Assembly: GCA_964580315.1 (NCBI GenBank)
Contig: CAZOKH010000003.1
Span: 55,671-119,670, forward strand
Origin: CAZOKH01 sp964580315
GTDB taxonomy: Bacteria > Chloroflexota > Anaerolineae > Anaerolineales > Anaerolineaceae
DNA: 64,000 nucleotides
Direction: 5' to 3'
Of the stretch, positions 25,261-34,723 are shown one piece after another. Numbering within the stretch: position 1 is the stretch's first letter; each line of letters opens with the position of its first letter. The position numbers and the translations under genes were made by a program. Below the pieces are notes generated by a model. The model was not told where the DNA came from, did not search any database, and saw only the letters and a list, made by a program, of their open reading frames with translations.

Positions 25261-27516
25261 CTAACGGTGCGAATCTCGATTTCCGCTGCCGCCGCGGGAA
25301 GAACCGCGATTGTCGCCATAGCGGTCGCCGCGACTGCCGCCGCCGCCGCGCCCGCTTGGAGCGCCGCGATTGCCGCCACTGCTGCGTCCGCCACGGCTGT
25401 CTTTTTCGCGGGCTTCTTCAGCCGTCCAGCCTTCCAAAACTGCCTGGCGCGACAACCGAATCTTGCCGGATGCGTCAATGTCGATCACCATCACGGTAAT
25501 TTCATCGCCCAACTGGGCAATGTCTTCCACTTTGTTAACCCGTTCGCTGTCTAACTGCGAAATGTGCACCAGGCCGTCCACTCCGGGCAGAATTTCAACG
25601 AACGCGCCAAATTCAGCAATGCGCACCACTTTGCCGGTGTAAATCCGCCCGATTTCAGCCGTTTCGCTGAAGGACAGAATCTTGTCGCGCGCCAGGTCTG
25701 AGCTAGTGGCATCCACTGCAGCAATGAACACACTGCCGTCTTCTGCAATGTCAATCTTGGTGCCAGTTTCTTCCTGCAGCGCCCGGATATTCTTGCCGCC
25801 GGGGCCGATAATGGCGCCAATTTTGTCCACGGGCACTTTAATAACAGTGATACGGGGAACAAACGGTTTTAATTCCGGATTGGGTTGGGCAATTACTTCC
25901 AGGATTTTTCCAAGGATGTGCAAGCGGGCTTCTTTGGCCTGCGCCATGGCAGTTGACATTAAGTCAGAGCTTAAGCCCGAAATCTTGATATCCATCTGCA
26001 AAGCTGTGATGCCCTCGGCTGTGCCTGCCACTTTAAAGTCCATGTCGCCCAGGTGATCTTCCGTTCCCAGGATATCGGTAAGAATGGCAGTTTTGTCGGC
26101 TTCTTTGATCAAACCCATCGCCACGCCGGCAACAGGGGCTTTAATCGGTACGCCGGTATCCATCAGCGCCAGGGTAGAGCCGCACACCGAAGCCATTGAA
26201 GAAGAACCGTTGGAAGCCAACACTTCAGAAACCAGGCGCATGGTGTAGGGGAATTCGCTCTCTGGAGGAATGACCGGCAGCAATGCGCGTTCGGCCAGGG
26301 CTCCGTGCCCAATATCGCGGCGCGAAGTGCCGCGTAAAGGTTTCACCTCACCCGTGCAGTAAGGTGGAAAATTGTAATGATGAATGTAGCGTTTGCTGTC
26401 AATCGGAGACAGGCTGTCAATCTCCTGCGCCTCTTTGGGGGTTCCCAGGGTTGCCAGGGTCAATACCTGTGTTTCTCCACGGGTGAACAGGCCTGAACCG
26501 TGTGCCCGCGGACTATAACCCACTTCGCACCAGATGGGACGAATATCGGTCAAACCACGGCCGTCCGGTCGTTTGCCCTGATCCAGGATACGGCGGCGCA
26601 CAATGGCTTTTTCGGCTTCAGCAAAAGCTTCTTTAACATCCGGTACCACCGATTCGTCTTCAGCAGCAAATTCTTCAACAACTTTAGCCTGCAATGCGTC
26701 AATACCGCCGTACAAGGTAGCTTTCTGGTAAGGTAAATCCAGCACATCTTCCAGCTCTTTTTGTATGCGCTGTTTCACCTTCTCCACCAATTCATCTGAA
26801 ACCAGTTTCAATGGCACTTCCTGTTTGGGTTTGCCAATTTCGGCAGCCATTTTCTCCTGCAATTCAACCAGGGGTTGCAGACTCTGGTGTCCAAACTCCA
26901 GGGCTTTCAGCATAACATCTTCAGGAACCTCATTTGCGCCGGCTTCCACCATCAAGATGGCATCTTTGGTGCCAGCCATGCGCAAATCCAGGTCTGATTC
27001 ATCTATCTGGGCATAATTTGGATTAACGATAAACTCGCCGTTGATCCGACCAATGCGCACAGCACCCACCGGGCCATTCCACGGAATATCCGAAATCATG
27101 AGAGATGCCGATGCAGCATTAATCGCCAGCACGTCCAATGGATTTTCATTGTCTGATGAAAATGAATACAGCAATACCTGGACGTCATTGCGCATTCCTT
27201 TGGGGAACAATGGGCGCAATGGGCGGTCTGTCAGGCGGGCGGTTAGAATGGCATCAGGGCCGGGTCTGCCTTCGCGGCGGAAAAACGAACCCGGAATACG
27301 TCCTCCGGCGTACATGCGTTCTTCATAATCAACGCTCAGGGGGAAGAAATCAATGCCTTCTCGAATTTCGGGAGACATGGTTGCGGCTGAGAAAAGCATG
27401 GTATCGCCCAATCGGACGGTTACCGCACCGCCAGCCTGACCTGCCAGTTTACCCGTTTCAAAGGTAACCTGTTTGTCGCCAACCATGGCGGTATAAATAT
27501 GTGCAGTAGGTTTCAT
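25261..27516 (-). CDS. pnp: Polynucleotide phosphorylase
   Basis: Phosphorolytic 3'-5' exoribonuclease of the RNA degradosome. The 751 residues contain two RNase PH domains (first about 10-240; second about 310-540 with GHGALAERALLPV and SNGSSSMASVCGSTLALMD), a KH domain (GAIIGPGGKNIRALQEETG), an S1 domain (GRIYTGKVVRIAEFGAFVEI) and a Gly/Arg/Ser-rich tail of about 50 residues, which probably adds RNA affinity. The leader contains a TGAGGAA / TTCCTCA hairpin at 27566-27585 just before the ribosome site, like leaders processed for PNPase autoregulation. It follows rpsO across a terminator. Confidence 0.97.
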   Translation of the reverse strand: MKPTAHIYTAMVGDKQVTFETGKLAGQAGGAVTVRLGDTMLFSAATMSPEIREGIDFFPLSVDYEERMYAGGRIPGSFFRREGRPGPDAILTARLTDRPLRPLFPKGMRNDVQVLLYSFSSDNENPLDVLAINAASASLMISDIPWNGPVGAVRIGRINGEFIVNPNYAQIDESDLDLRMAGTKDAILMVEAGANEVPEDVMLKALEFGHQSLQPLVELQEKMAAEIGKPKQEVPLKLVSDELVEKVKQRIQKELEDVLDLPYQKATLYGGIDALQAKVVEEFAAEDESVVPDVKEAFAEAEKAIVRRRILDQGKRPDGRGLTDIRPIWCEVGYSPRAHGSGLFTRGETQVLTLATLGTPKEAQEIDSLSPIDSKRYIHHYNFPPYCTGEVKPLRGTSRRDIGHGALAERALLPVIPPESEFPYTMRLVSEVLASNGSSSMASVCGSTLALMDTGVPIKAPVAGVAMGLIKEADKTAILTDILGTEDHLGDMDFKVAGTAEGITALQMDIKISGLSSDLMSTAMAQAKEARLHILGKILEVIAQPNPELKPFVPRITVIKVPVDKIGAIIGPGGKNIRALQEETGTKIDIAEDGSVFIAAVDATSSDLARDKILSFSETAEIGRIYTGKVVRIAEFGAFVEILPGVDGLVHISQLDSERVNKVEDIAQLGDEITVMVIDIDASGKIRLSRQAVLEGWTAEEAREKDSRGGRSSGGNRGAPSGRGGGGSRGDRYGDNRGSSRGGSGNRDSHR

Positions 27517-27639
27517 TTTACCTTTCCTTATTATTTCCCCGCAAAGGTTAGGGACTGAAAACAGGTGAGGAAGGACCTTTCCTCAGCTCATTTCAATTCC
27601 CAACCGGCAGGGAAGTTTGATTAAAAATTTAAAAAAAAC

Positions 27640-27674
27640 GAGTAGATGGTGTTTTGGTCGATCCCCATCTACTC
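27640..27674 (-). terminator. Terminator between rpsO and pnp
   Basis: A 10-base stem GAGTAGATGG / CCATCTACTC; read on the minus strand it is followed by a G-T8 tract. It should limit read-through from rpsO into pnp. Confidence 0.8.
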
Positions 27675-27690
27675 ATTTGTCCTTCTTATT

Positions 27691-27963
27691 TTATTTCTTG
27701 CGCAGTTTCAGGTTGTCTGTGACGGTAACGTAACGGGCATAATTGCCGCGTCGCAAGTATGCCAGCAGGCGGCGGCGGCGGCCAACCATCTTGAGCAAAC
27801 CGCGCCGTGACGATTCATCGTGCTTGTTGATGCGCAGATGATCTGTCAACGAGTTGATACGAGTGGTCAAAATCGCGATCTGGACTTCTGGGGATCCGGT
27901 GTCCACATCATTTATGCGATAACTCTCGATCAATTTTGTTTTTTCTTCTTTTGTTAATGACAT
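27691..27963 (-). CDS. rpsO: Ribosomal protein S15
   Basis: 90-residue 30S protein that binds the 16S central domain early in assembly. TGSPEVQIAILTTRINSLTDHL and SRRGLLKMVGRRRRLLAYL are diagnostic. The start at 27963 has GGAG about 11 bases upstream. A minus-strand TATAAT at about 28045-28050 gives a leader of roughly 80 bases with possible helices, where S15 feedback could act as in other bacteria. Confidence 0.97.
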   Translation of the reverse strand: MSLTKEEKTKLIESYRINDVDTGSPEVQIAILTTRINSLTDHLRINKHDESSRRGLLKMVGRRRRLLAYLRRGNYARYVTVTDNLKLRKK

Positions 27964-28072
27964 GACGTTTGCATCTCCTTTATAGAATTTACCGCAAGTC
28001 TCCATGCCCTCAGCCGAAGCCGAAGACAGGCCTAGTCAGCCGTAAAATTATAACAGAGGTTGAAAACAGACG

Positions 28073-28900
28073 CTAGGGCTGATCAAAGTTGGTGTTGGCG
28101 GTTGCCTGTAATAATAAATTGCGCAAAGACGCCTGCGTCGGATCATCAAACGCAGGTAAACAACGTCGAAAAATCCGCAAAGTTGATTGTGGTAATCCCA
28201 AATTGAGCGACTGCCGGATAAAAAATGCAGTTTCAACTGGTTCCCGTTTTGCCAGCACGCCGATTAAATCAACCAGTTCATTCTGGTAAACCGGTGAAGG
28301 ATTTTGAACTACCGGGCTGATCAAACGATATATGGGAGGAAGATTTTCAAAATTTCGGTCTTGAACCAGCGGAAGTAACGCATTCAGACCCATTTTCTGG
28401 TATGCCGGCGTTTCCCGTTCCAGCCAGCTCAAAATCAGGCTAAGCCAGGTTTCGGGTTGCACCAGGCGAATTTCCTCACTCCCCTGGTTTAAGACCGCCT
28501 GTAGAACCGTGCTGTCCTCATCAGGAATACACCACGCCAGCAATCGTTCGGTGATGGCCTCAATGGGATTTAGCGGGCATTGCCCCAGGATAAATGCTGC
28601 CACCAGCTTCTGTTCCAGGTGTGATGCTTTCCATAAAACATCTGCCAGTTCCAACGCTTTTTTGGGATTTTGCCGGCAGTGGGGCGCCAGTTGGAATTCA
28701 AGCTGACGCAGCAAAATTGGCGGCACAAAATACATGGGCGTGCGCCTAACTGCCAGCATGTTTTGCCCGGGACGGTAAACCCGGTTGGCATACATCTCAA
28801 ATAATTCGGTCAATTTTTTCTCAAATTGTCCCGAATCAGAAAAGGATAACAATAATTGTTGGATTTGGTATTTCAACCGATCCAATTGAACTGCCGGCAT
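28073..28900 (-). CDS. Helical-repeat protein, possibly AlkD/HEAT-like, function unknown
   Basis: 275 residues, start 28900 preceded by AGGAG. The sequence is a series of helix pairs, with segments such as LRQLEFQLAPHCRQNPKKALELADVL and KASHLEQKLVAAFILGQ that resemble HEAT-like repeats of DNA alkylation repair proteins (which carry a LW.S..HE.R.LA motif). No catalytic Asp/Arg pair could be assigned with confidence. It lies between proS and rpsO on the same strand. Confidence 0.65.
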   Translation of the reverse strand: MPAVQLDRLKYQIQQLLLSFSDSGQFEKKLTELFEMYANRVYRPGQNMLAVRRTPMYFVPPILLRQLEFQLAPHCRQNPKKALELADVLWKASHLEQKLVAAFILGQCPLNPIEAITERLLAWCIPDEDSTVLQAVLNQGSEEIRLVQPETWLSLILSWLERETPAYQKMGLNALLPLVQDRNFENLPPIYRLISPVVQNPSPVYQNELVDLIGVLAKREPVETAFFIRQSLNLGLPQSTLRIFRRCLPAFDDPTQASLRNLLLQATANTNFDQP

Positions 28901-28925
28901 ACTGTGCACTCCTGGTGCAAAAAAA

Positions 28926-28966
28926 GTGCACCCCTGGTTACGTTTTTCCCGGGGTGCACGGTTGTT
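28926..28966 (-). terminator. Terminator of proS
   Basis: GTGCACCCC / GGGGTGCAC 9-base perfect stem; on the minus strand it is followed by T7. It stands just after the proS stop. Confidence 0.8.
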
Positions 28967-28968
28967 TT

Positions 28969-30402
28969 CTAGTAGGCTTTTGAAAAATAAGCTTTCTGGG
29001 TTGCCGGTTTCCCACAATAAACGCAGGTGCCGTTTCCTCCAGGCTGCTCATCGGGAATGCAGCGAATGGTGGCCTTGGTGTCTTCTTTAACCTTTGCTTC
29101 GCATTCCGGGTCGCCGCACCACCAGGCAAACGCCCATCCTTCTTTGACAATCTCCTGCAAATCGGCATAATCTTTGGGCTCATAAATATGCGCATCGCGG
29201 AATTCAGTTGCGCGCTGCAGCATGGCCTGCTGAATCTCTTTCAGCAAATCATTCACCTGGTTTCCAATCTGGTCCATCTTTAAGGTGATTTTGCCCGCCT
29301 TGCCCGGCACGTCACGGCGAGCCGCTGTCACCACGCCATTTTGAACATCACGCGGTCCCACTTCAAGGCGCAGTGGAACGCCGCGCATTTCCCAATCATT
29401 GAATTTAAAACCGGGGGTCAATTCCATGCGCTCGTCTACTTTAACCCGCACATCGCTCAACTGCTGGCGCAATTGTTCGATAACCGGCATGACAACCGAT
29501 TTTTCTTCATCGTTGCGCACAATGGGAACAATGACCACCTGGATGGGAGCCAGCCGCGGCGGCATCACCAGCCCCTGGTCGTCGCCGTGAGTCATGATGA
29601 CGGCGCCTACAAAACGGGTTGAAAGACCCCATGATGTCGTCCAGCAATATTGCAACTGGTTGTTCTGATCCAGGTAACGGATATCAAACGCCTTGGCAAA
29701 ATTTTGCCCCAGGTTGTGCGAAGTTCCCGATTGCAGCGCTTTGGTGTCTCCCATCATGGCTTCAATGGAATAAGTGTGCAAAGCGCCGGCAAATTTTTCG
29801 GCATTCGATTTTTTGCCGGGAAGAACCGGAATTGCCCCATCTTCGTAGGAAAAACTGGCATACGTATTAAGCATGCGGCGGGTTTCTTCCTCTGCCTCTT
29901 CGAAGGTGGCGTGTGCTGTGTGGCCTTCCTGCCAGTAAAATTCCATCGTCCGCAGGAACATGCGTGTGCGCATTTCCCAGCGCACCACGTTTCCCCACTG
30001 GTTAATCAACACCGGCAAATCGCGGTAAGACTTGATCCACTTGGAATACATATAACCGATGACCGTTTCAGATGTGGGTCGTACCACCAGGGGTTCTTCC
30101 AATTTTTCGCCGCCGCCAATCGTTACCACCGCCAGCTCCGGCGAAAAACCTTCCACATGTTCTTTTTCTTTTTCAAAAAATGACATGGGAATGAACAGGG
30201 GAAATGCCGCATTGACATGCCCGGTAGCTTTAAACCTTCGATCCAGTGACTGTTGGATATTCTCCCATAATGCCCAGCCATAAGGTCTCACCACCATGCA
30301 GCCGCGCACAGGGGCATAATCAGCCATCTCAGCGCGTTGAATTACCTGGTTGTACCACTCGGAATAATTTTCACTTCTTTTGGGTAACTTCTCTTCAGCC
30401 AT
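28969..30402 (-). CDS. proS: Prolyl-tRNA synthetase, eukaryote/archaeal type
   Basis: 477-residue class II synthetase charging tRNA-Pro. Class II motif 2 lies in RWEMRTRMFLRTMEFYWQEGHTAHA and motif 3 is replaced by the family variant. The long editing insertion of bacterial ProRS is absent, and the C-terminus has the zinc-like set of cysteines (WWCGDPECEAK, GTCVYCGKPA) and ends with aromatic KAY. These are features of the eukaryote/archaeal-like (type 3) enzymes. ATG 30402 follows AAGGGA. No T-box leader fits in the 53 bases upstream. Confidence 0.95.
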   Translation of the reverse strand: MAEEKLPKRSENYSEWYNQVIQRAEMADYAPVRGCMVVRPYGWALWENIQQSLDRRFKATGHVNAAFPLFIPMSFFEKEKEHVEGFSPELAVVTIGGGEKLEEPLVVRPTSETVIGYMYSKWIKSYRDLPVLINQWGNVVRWEMRTRMFLRTMEFYWQEGHTAHATFEEAEEETRRMLNTYASFSYEDGAIPVLPGKKSNAEKFAGALHTYSIEAMMGDTKALQSGTSHNLGQNFAKAFDIRYLDQNNQLQYCWTTSWGLSTRFVGAVIMTHGDDQGLVMPPRLAPIQVVIVPIVRNDEEKSVVMPVIEQLRQQLSDVRVKVDERMELTPGFKFNDWEMRGVPLRLEVGPRDVQNGVVTAARRDVPGKAGKITLKMDQIGNQVNDLLKEIQQAMLQRATEFRDAHIYEPKDYADLQEIVKEGWAFAWWCGDPECEAKVKEDTKATIRCIPDEQPGGNGTCVYCGKPATQKAYFSKAY

Positions 30403-30455
30403 AATTCCCTTTATCAAGATGATTTATAAAAATTTTCTGGAAAACCGGTTTCCAA

Positions 30456-30998
30456 TTATTTACGCAAATGATGATTCAACATTTCCACTGCATCAGCCGG
30501 GTCTGCTGCAAATTTAATTTTTCCTAAATCGCGTTCGGGGATATATCCACCCAGATTTTGAAAAAATGACTGGAAAACTGAACGCCATTCTTCTCCGATT
30601 AGAATGAGAGGTCGCGGTTCCACCGCTTCAATCGCCATGCGGTTCCACAGCAGGGTAATTTCAGCCAGGGTTCCAATTCCACCCGGCAAAGCCATTGCGG
30701 CATCGCAGCCATCCATCATCGCCAGCATACGATCACTTAAAGTGGCGTGTTTTTGCTCTTCATTCACCCAGGCATTCGCCCCTGTAGGGCGCCAGTTCTC
30801 AATTTCTGCACAGGTCACCCCAATCACAATCGCACCGTTCTCAGACGCCCCCCGCGATACAGCCTCCATTGTCCCGGTGTATCCACCCGTGATGACAGTA
30901 TGACCATTTTTCGCCAGAAGTTCACCCAGTAAAATTGCAGTCTGATAAGCAGCCTCCCCCGGTTTGGGGTTGGCCCCGCCAAATACGGTAACTTTCAT
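30456..30998 (-). CDS. LOG-family (lysine-decarboxylase-like) nucleotide phosphoribohydrolase
   Basis: 180-residue Rossmann protein of the LOG/YvdD family. FGGANPKPGE at the start, TGGYTGTMEAVSRGA, the catalytic Arg in SDRMLAMM and the hallmark PGGIGTLAEI. Family members release a base from nucleoside monophosphates (cytokinin activation in some), and none has shown lysine decarboxylase activity. Role here is not known. Its start is about 60 bases from the PilZ gene stop. Confidence 0.83.
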   Translation of the reverse strand: MKVTVFGGANPKPGEAAYQTAILLGELLAKNGHTVITGGYTGTMEAVSRGASENGAIVIGVTCAEIENWRPTGANAWVNEEQKHATLSDRMLAMMDGCDAAMALPGGIGTLAEITLLWNRMAIEAVEPRPLILIGEEWRSVFQSFFQNLGGYIPERDLGKIKFAADPADAVEMLNHHLRK

Positions 30999-31060
30999 TA
31001 AAAAAACCTCGAGAAATCAGTATGTGCTCGTCTGGCAGAAATGAAGATGAGCTGGTGTTT

Positions 31061-31405
31061 CTAATCATTAAAACCGAAGCGGGCGATCAACCGTTCAATA
31101 ATCCGGGCATCATCTGACTGAATTTCCTCAAAATGATAACCCGCCCCATAAAGATCAGGATTCACATCTCTCCTGCACCAGACACAATTGCCCTTTAAAG
31201 TTAATTCTTCTTTTCCGCCAATGACGGTCGGTAATTCAACCCGCAGGTCAATCACTTCCTGAACTGTCCGTGGATTGGGACTCACCATGAGCAAACCTTC
31301 GGGCGTAATATCCACAAGATGACCAATGTGTTCACCAGTGCTCTGATCATACACTTTAAGGTAGTAGATTGGGTGCCTTCGTTTGAGTTTTCGTTTATCG
31401 AACAT
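31061..31405 (-). CDS. PilZ-domain protein
   Basis: 114 residues, essentially one PilZ domain, expected to bind cyclic di-GMP. The RxxxR-like KRKLKRRHP is at the N-terminus and the second motif reads VDITPEGLL (D-I-T-x-x-G, a variant of D/NxSxxG). No output domain is attached. The start is preceded by AAAGGAGTAGGAG and a minus-strand TATAAT lies at 31462-31457. Confidence 0.82.
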   Translation of the reverse strand: MFDKRKLKRRHPIYYLKVYDQSTGEHIGHLVDITPEGLLMVSPNPRTVQEVIDLRVELPTVIGGKEELTLKGNCVWCRRDVNPDLYGAGYHFEEIQSDDARIIERLIARFGFND

Positions 31406-31521
31406 CTCCTCTACTCCTTTGCACTCTGGACTTGTAATTTAATTGGTTATTTTGTAATTATATACCATTACAGCTTTTTTGCATTTTTCAAAACATCCAA
31501 CGCTGTTTGAGCAGACAAAAT

Positions 31522-31674
31522 CTATTCAGGATGCCAGCCGTCTTCCGATGTGATCCTTTGTAAATGTTTTACAACAAGCCCCTGTTCTTCACTGTTCAAT
31601 GAATGAAAGGCATCCAGTATACTTTCGCGGTGGCGGGATAATATAAGCTCCCACAATTGCTCGGCATCATCCAT
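31522..31674 (-). CDS. Short conserved-looking 50-residue protein
   Basis: The frame begins MDDAEQLWELILSRHRESI and ends with TSEDGWHPE; AAGG lies 5 bases before the ATG. It is helical, acidic and without a signal. The coding-like composition and ribosome site support a real gene between the PilZ gene and fusA. Function unknown. Confidence 0.6.
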   Translation of the reverse strand: MDDAEQLWELILSRHRESILDAFHSLNSEEQGLVVKHLQRITSEDGWHPE

Positions 31675-31705
31675 CCTTGCCAACCTTTCTTATGAAATGG
31701 TATAC

Positions 31706-31768
31706 AAAAAGCACTGGGAGCAAGCCGGTTTCGATTTTTTGATTCGGCACCCGCTTCCAGTGCTTTTT
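31706..31768. terminator. Terminator after the EF-G2 gene
   Basis: AAAAAGCACTGG (31706-31717) pairs perfectly with CCAGTGCTTTTT (31757-31768) around a 39-base loop; T runs on both strands. Confidence 0.7.
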
Positions 31769-31824
31769 TTTCAACAAACGTAAAGGTTATGACAAATGAT
31801 TTTGCGCTTTAACAATCAGCGGTC

Positions 31825-33888
31825 TTAACCTTCTGTATGCTCTTTTTGGCGGGCAGCGACAATTTCCTGGGTAATGTGCGCCGGAACCATCTCATAATGA
31901 GAATGTTCCATGGAGAAAATGCCGCGTCCACCAGTCATTGAACGCAAGTCACTGGTATAGCGCATCATTTCAGCCAGCGGAACCTGGGCAGAAACCACCG
32001 AATGACCTTTGTCCGATTCCATACCCTGCACACGTCCGCGCCGGCCGTTCAAATCGCCCATGATATCGCCCATATTATCTTCGGGAACGGTAATTTTTAC
32101 ATTCATGATCGGTTCCAGAAGAATGGGATTGGCATCTTTGAACGCCAGCTTAAAGGCTTCACGCCCGGCAATTTCAAACGCAACCGGTTTCGAATCAACC
32201 GGGTGTTCTTTACCATCGTACACCGAGACTTTGATGGCTGAAATCACGTAACCGGCCAGGATACCCTCTTTCATCACGTTACGGACACCTTTTTCAATGG
32301 CAGGCATATAACTGGATGAAACCGCGCCGCCGAACACGTCATTCACAAACTCAAAGTCACCATCCGGCAGTGGTTCAATTCGCAGCGCAACTTCACCAAA
32401 CTGGCCTGAACCACCGGTTTGTTTCTTGTGACGGTAGGTCGCTTCGGCTTTCTTGGTGATGGCTTCACGATAGGGCACCTTGGGAACTTCAACCATCAGG
32501 TTGACCTGCAATTTTGTCTCCGCACGGCGAATTGCCACATCAATATGTTGATCGCCCATGCCTTGCAGGATGGTTTGTTTTGTTTCAACCGCATTGTGCC
32601 AGGTTAAGGTCATATCTTCTTCGCAAAGGCGGGTTAGTGAAGGGCTGATCTTGGTCGAGTCAGCCTGGGTCTTGGGGGAGACAGCCACCTGGAATAACGC
32701 GTGAGGATATTCAGGCACGGGCAGGCTAAGCGCATGCGCTTTGTCACAAAGGGTATTGCCGGTTGAAGTCTCGGTCAACTTGGGAACACAACCAATATCA
32801 CCAGCGTGAACAACTTTCACATTGAACATTTCTTTCCCGCGCGGGACAGAAACAGTGCCAAACCTTTCCTCAATACCCTTTGTCTGGTTCCAAATGCGGC
32901 TGTCAGAGGCAACCGTACCGGAATAAACGCGGAAGAAGGTTTGCTTTCCAACGAATGGATCAGCGGTTGTTTTCCAGCTATATACTGCCAGAGGGCCGCT
33001 ATCAGAGGCAGTCAATTCAATATCACCATTTTTGCCCTGGGCTACAACTGTTGGCATATCTTCCGGTGAAGGAGCCAGTGAAACGATTGTGTCCAGCAAT
33101 GGGGCAATTCCAATTTCGGCTGAACCGGCTGAAACCAACACCGGGGCAAATGCATTGGCAGCAATGGCTGATTTTAATCCGCGCATCACTTCTTCGGGAG
33201 ATAAATCACCGCTCTCGAAATATTTCTCCATCAGGTCGTCGGCGCCTTCAGCCGCCACTTCCACAATGGCAGTGTGGGCAGCTTCAGCTTCAGCTTTCAA
33301 ATCTGCCGGGATATCTACCACTGTTTTTCCATCGCCCTTATAGGCTTTCATGGACAACAGGTCGATTACTCCCTGGAAATCTTGCTTTTCACCCCACGGC
33401 AGTTGCAGCGGGATCAAACGCAAATCAGAGGCTTCTTCCATGGATGCCAGTGCTTTGCGGAAATTCGCATTTTCGCGATTCATCTTGTTGATAACCACAA
33501 AACGCGGGAGATTGAACTGGTTGCAGTAATTCCAGACCACCTCCGTACCCACCTCACGGCCGGCCACCGAGTCCATCAACACCATTGCACAATCAGCAAC
33601 GCGCAGCGCTGAAATCACTTCACCGACAAAGTCGGTATAACCGGGTGTGTCGAGAACATTGATCTTGACGTCTTTATACTCTACGGGTAAAACCGTAGTA
33701 TAAAGAGATATTCCACGGCGAATTTCCTCTTCGTCATGATCGGAAACGGTCGTGCCGTCTTCAATTTTACCCAGGCGGGTTGTCGCCCCGGTAAAATGTA
33801 AAAATGCCTCCGCCAGCATGGTTTTTCCAGCACTGCTATGAGAGACTAGAGCAATATTACGAATCGACTTGGATGTGTATTCTTTCAT
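31825..33888 (-). CDS. Elongation factor G-like GTPase (EF-G2 type)
   Basis: 687-residue translational GTPase with EF-G domain order. G1 is SHSSAGKT (16-23), G3 is DTPGYTDF (80-87), where Tyr84 stands in place of the catalytic His of EF-G, and G4 is NKMN (134-137), where the specificity Asp is Asn. Domains IV and V follow (GQFGEVALRIEPL, ESDKGHSVVSAQVPLAEMMRY). The SHSSAGKT and PGY forms are those of EF-G2 paralogues, which bind ribosomes but have unclear roles. It is outside the ribosomal operon, so a canonical fusA is expected near tuf. Confidence 0.9.
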   Translation of the reverse strand: MKEYTSKSIRNIALVSHSSAGKTMLAEAFLHFTGATTRLGKIEDGTTVSDHDEEEIRRGISLYTTVLPVEYKDVKINVLDTPGYTDFVGEVISALRVADCAMVLMDSVAGREVGTEVVWNYCNQFNLPRFVVINKMNRENANFRKALASMEEASDLRLIPLQLPWGEKQDFQGVIDLLSMKAYKGDGKTVVDIPADLKAEAEAAHTAIVEVAAEGADDLMEKYFESGDLSPEEVMRGLKSAIAANAFAPVLVSAGSAEIGIAPLLDTIVSLAPSPEDMPTVVAQGKNGDIELTASDSGPLAVYSWKTTADPFVGKQTFFRVYSGTVASDSRIWNQTKGIEERFGTVSVPRGKEMFNVKVVHAGDIGCVPKLTETSTGNTLCDKAHALSLPVPEYPHALFQVAVSPKTQADSTKISPSLTRLCEEDMTLTWHNAVETKQTILQGMGDQHIDVAIRRAETKLQVNLMVEVPKVPYREAITKKAEATYRHKKQTGGSGQFGEVALRIEPLPDGDFEFVNDVFGGAVSSSYMPAIEKGVRNVMKEGILAGYVISAIKVSVYDGKEHPVDSKPVAFEIAGREAFKLAFKDANPILLEPIMNVKITVPEDNMGDIMGDLNGRRGRVQGMESDKGHSVVSAQVPLAEMMRYTSDLRSMTGGRGIFSMEHSHYEMVPAHITQEIVAARQKEHTEG

Positions 33889-34036
33889 TTACAAAACCCT
33901 TCTTTTGAAGCTGTTTTATAATTCTATAATTCCGGGATTCACCGAATTATTCGTGCAGTACATCACCTTAAAAAACCCTTCCAATTATATCAGCCTTTAT
34001 CCGGGTGAACAAACCTTTTAAGGAATTGAGTATTCA

Positions 34037-34723
34037 ATGATTACAAAACATTTACTGCGATTAGACAAACGGAAACCTGTTGCACTGCCGACGGCTGCCG
34101 TCATGCTTGTTTTTTTACTTTCCATGCTTGGCTGCAATTATCTCAGTTACTTCATTGACCCCCAATTACTTACCCCCATTGCCCCTGCACCCACCAGCCG
34201 AAAACCAACCGCAACCCAGGGATTAAGCACCGACACGCCGGTTGCACAGACTGTCTCAACGCAGGCTTCACAACCTACACTGCAAATCACACAGTCTTGC
34301 GCCTATGTTTGGTCATCGCAACCGCTGCTCGACATTTCCAAGCAGCTTCAAATCTCTTTCAATGCCGTCGGCCTGGCAAAGATCAAAGTGCTGGCCGAGG
34401 CTTATGGCGAAGTTTGTTTAAACACCGAAACCAATGCAGCCGGCGATTTGATTGTGCTTCACACTGACTTCAACCTCGATATTCCAGTCGATTCAATCCA
34501 GGACGAGGAAAAAATGGGGCAATTGTTGTATTCATCCCTCAATATACTTTCCAGACAAAATGCGTCTACCCTGCCCGGCAAACGAATGGGATACGTCATC
34601 GCAAAATTCCATTCTGCCGACCAGCAGGAAATCAATTTTCGGTTTCCTCTGGAAACCGGGGTGAAAACTATTGAAAAAGGATTGCGCGGAGTGGAACTTT
34701 ATCAAGCATTAAAGAATCAATGA
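34037..34723 (+). CDS. Lipoprotein of unknown function
   Basis: 228 residues with a long basic N-terminus, a hydrophobic stretch and lipobox LSMLGC (Cys about 33), then a Thr/Pro/Gln linker to about 80 and a mixed alpha/beta domain with two Cys. No family recognised. Its last 7 bases overlap the end of the convergent acetyltransferase gene. Confidence 0.65.
   Translation: MITKHLLRLDKRKPVALPTAAVMLVFLLSMLGCNYLSYFIDPQLLTPIAPAPTSRKPTATQGLSTDTPVAQTVSTQASQPTLQITQSCAYVWSSQPLLDISKQLQISFNAVGLAKIKVLAEAYGEVCLNTETNAAGDLIVLHTDFNLDIPVDSIQDEEKMGQLLYSSLNILSRQNASTLPGKRMGYVIAKFHSADQQEINFRFPLETGVKTIEKGLRGVELYQALKNQ

Noticed and set aside
25265..25420. GC-rich imperfect repeats at the end of pnp
   Set aside because: They code for the Gly/Arg/Ser-rich tail of PNPase in frame.
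30403..30455. T-box or other riboswitch before proS
   Set aside because: Only 53 bases separate proS from the next gene and no stem I or antiterminator is visible.
32880..33491. 203-codon plus-strand frame inside the EF-G2 gene
   Set aside because: Antisense to a clear GTPase, with low-complexity Gln/Pro/Arg-rich translation and no family match.
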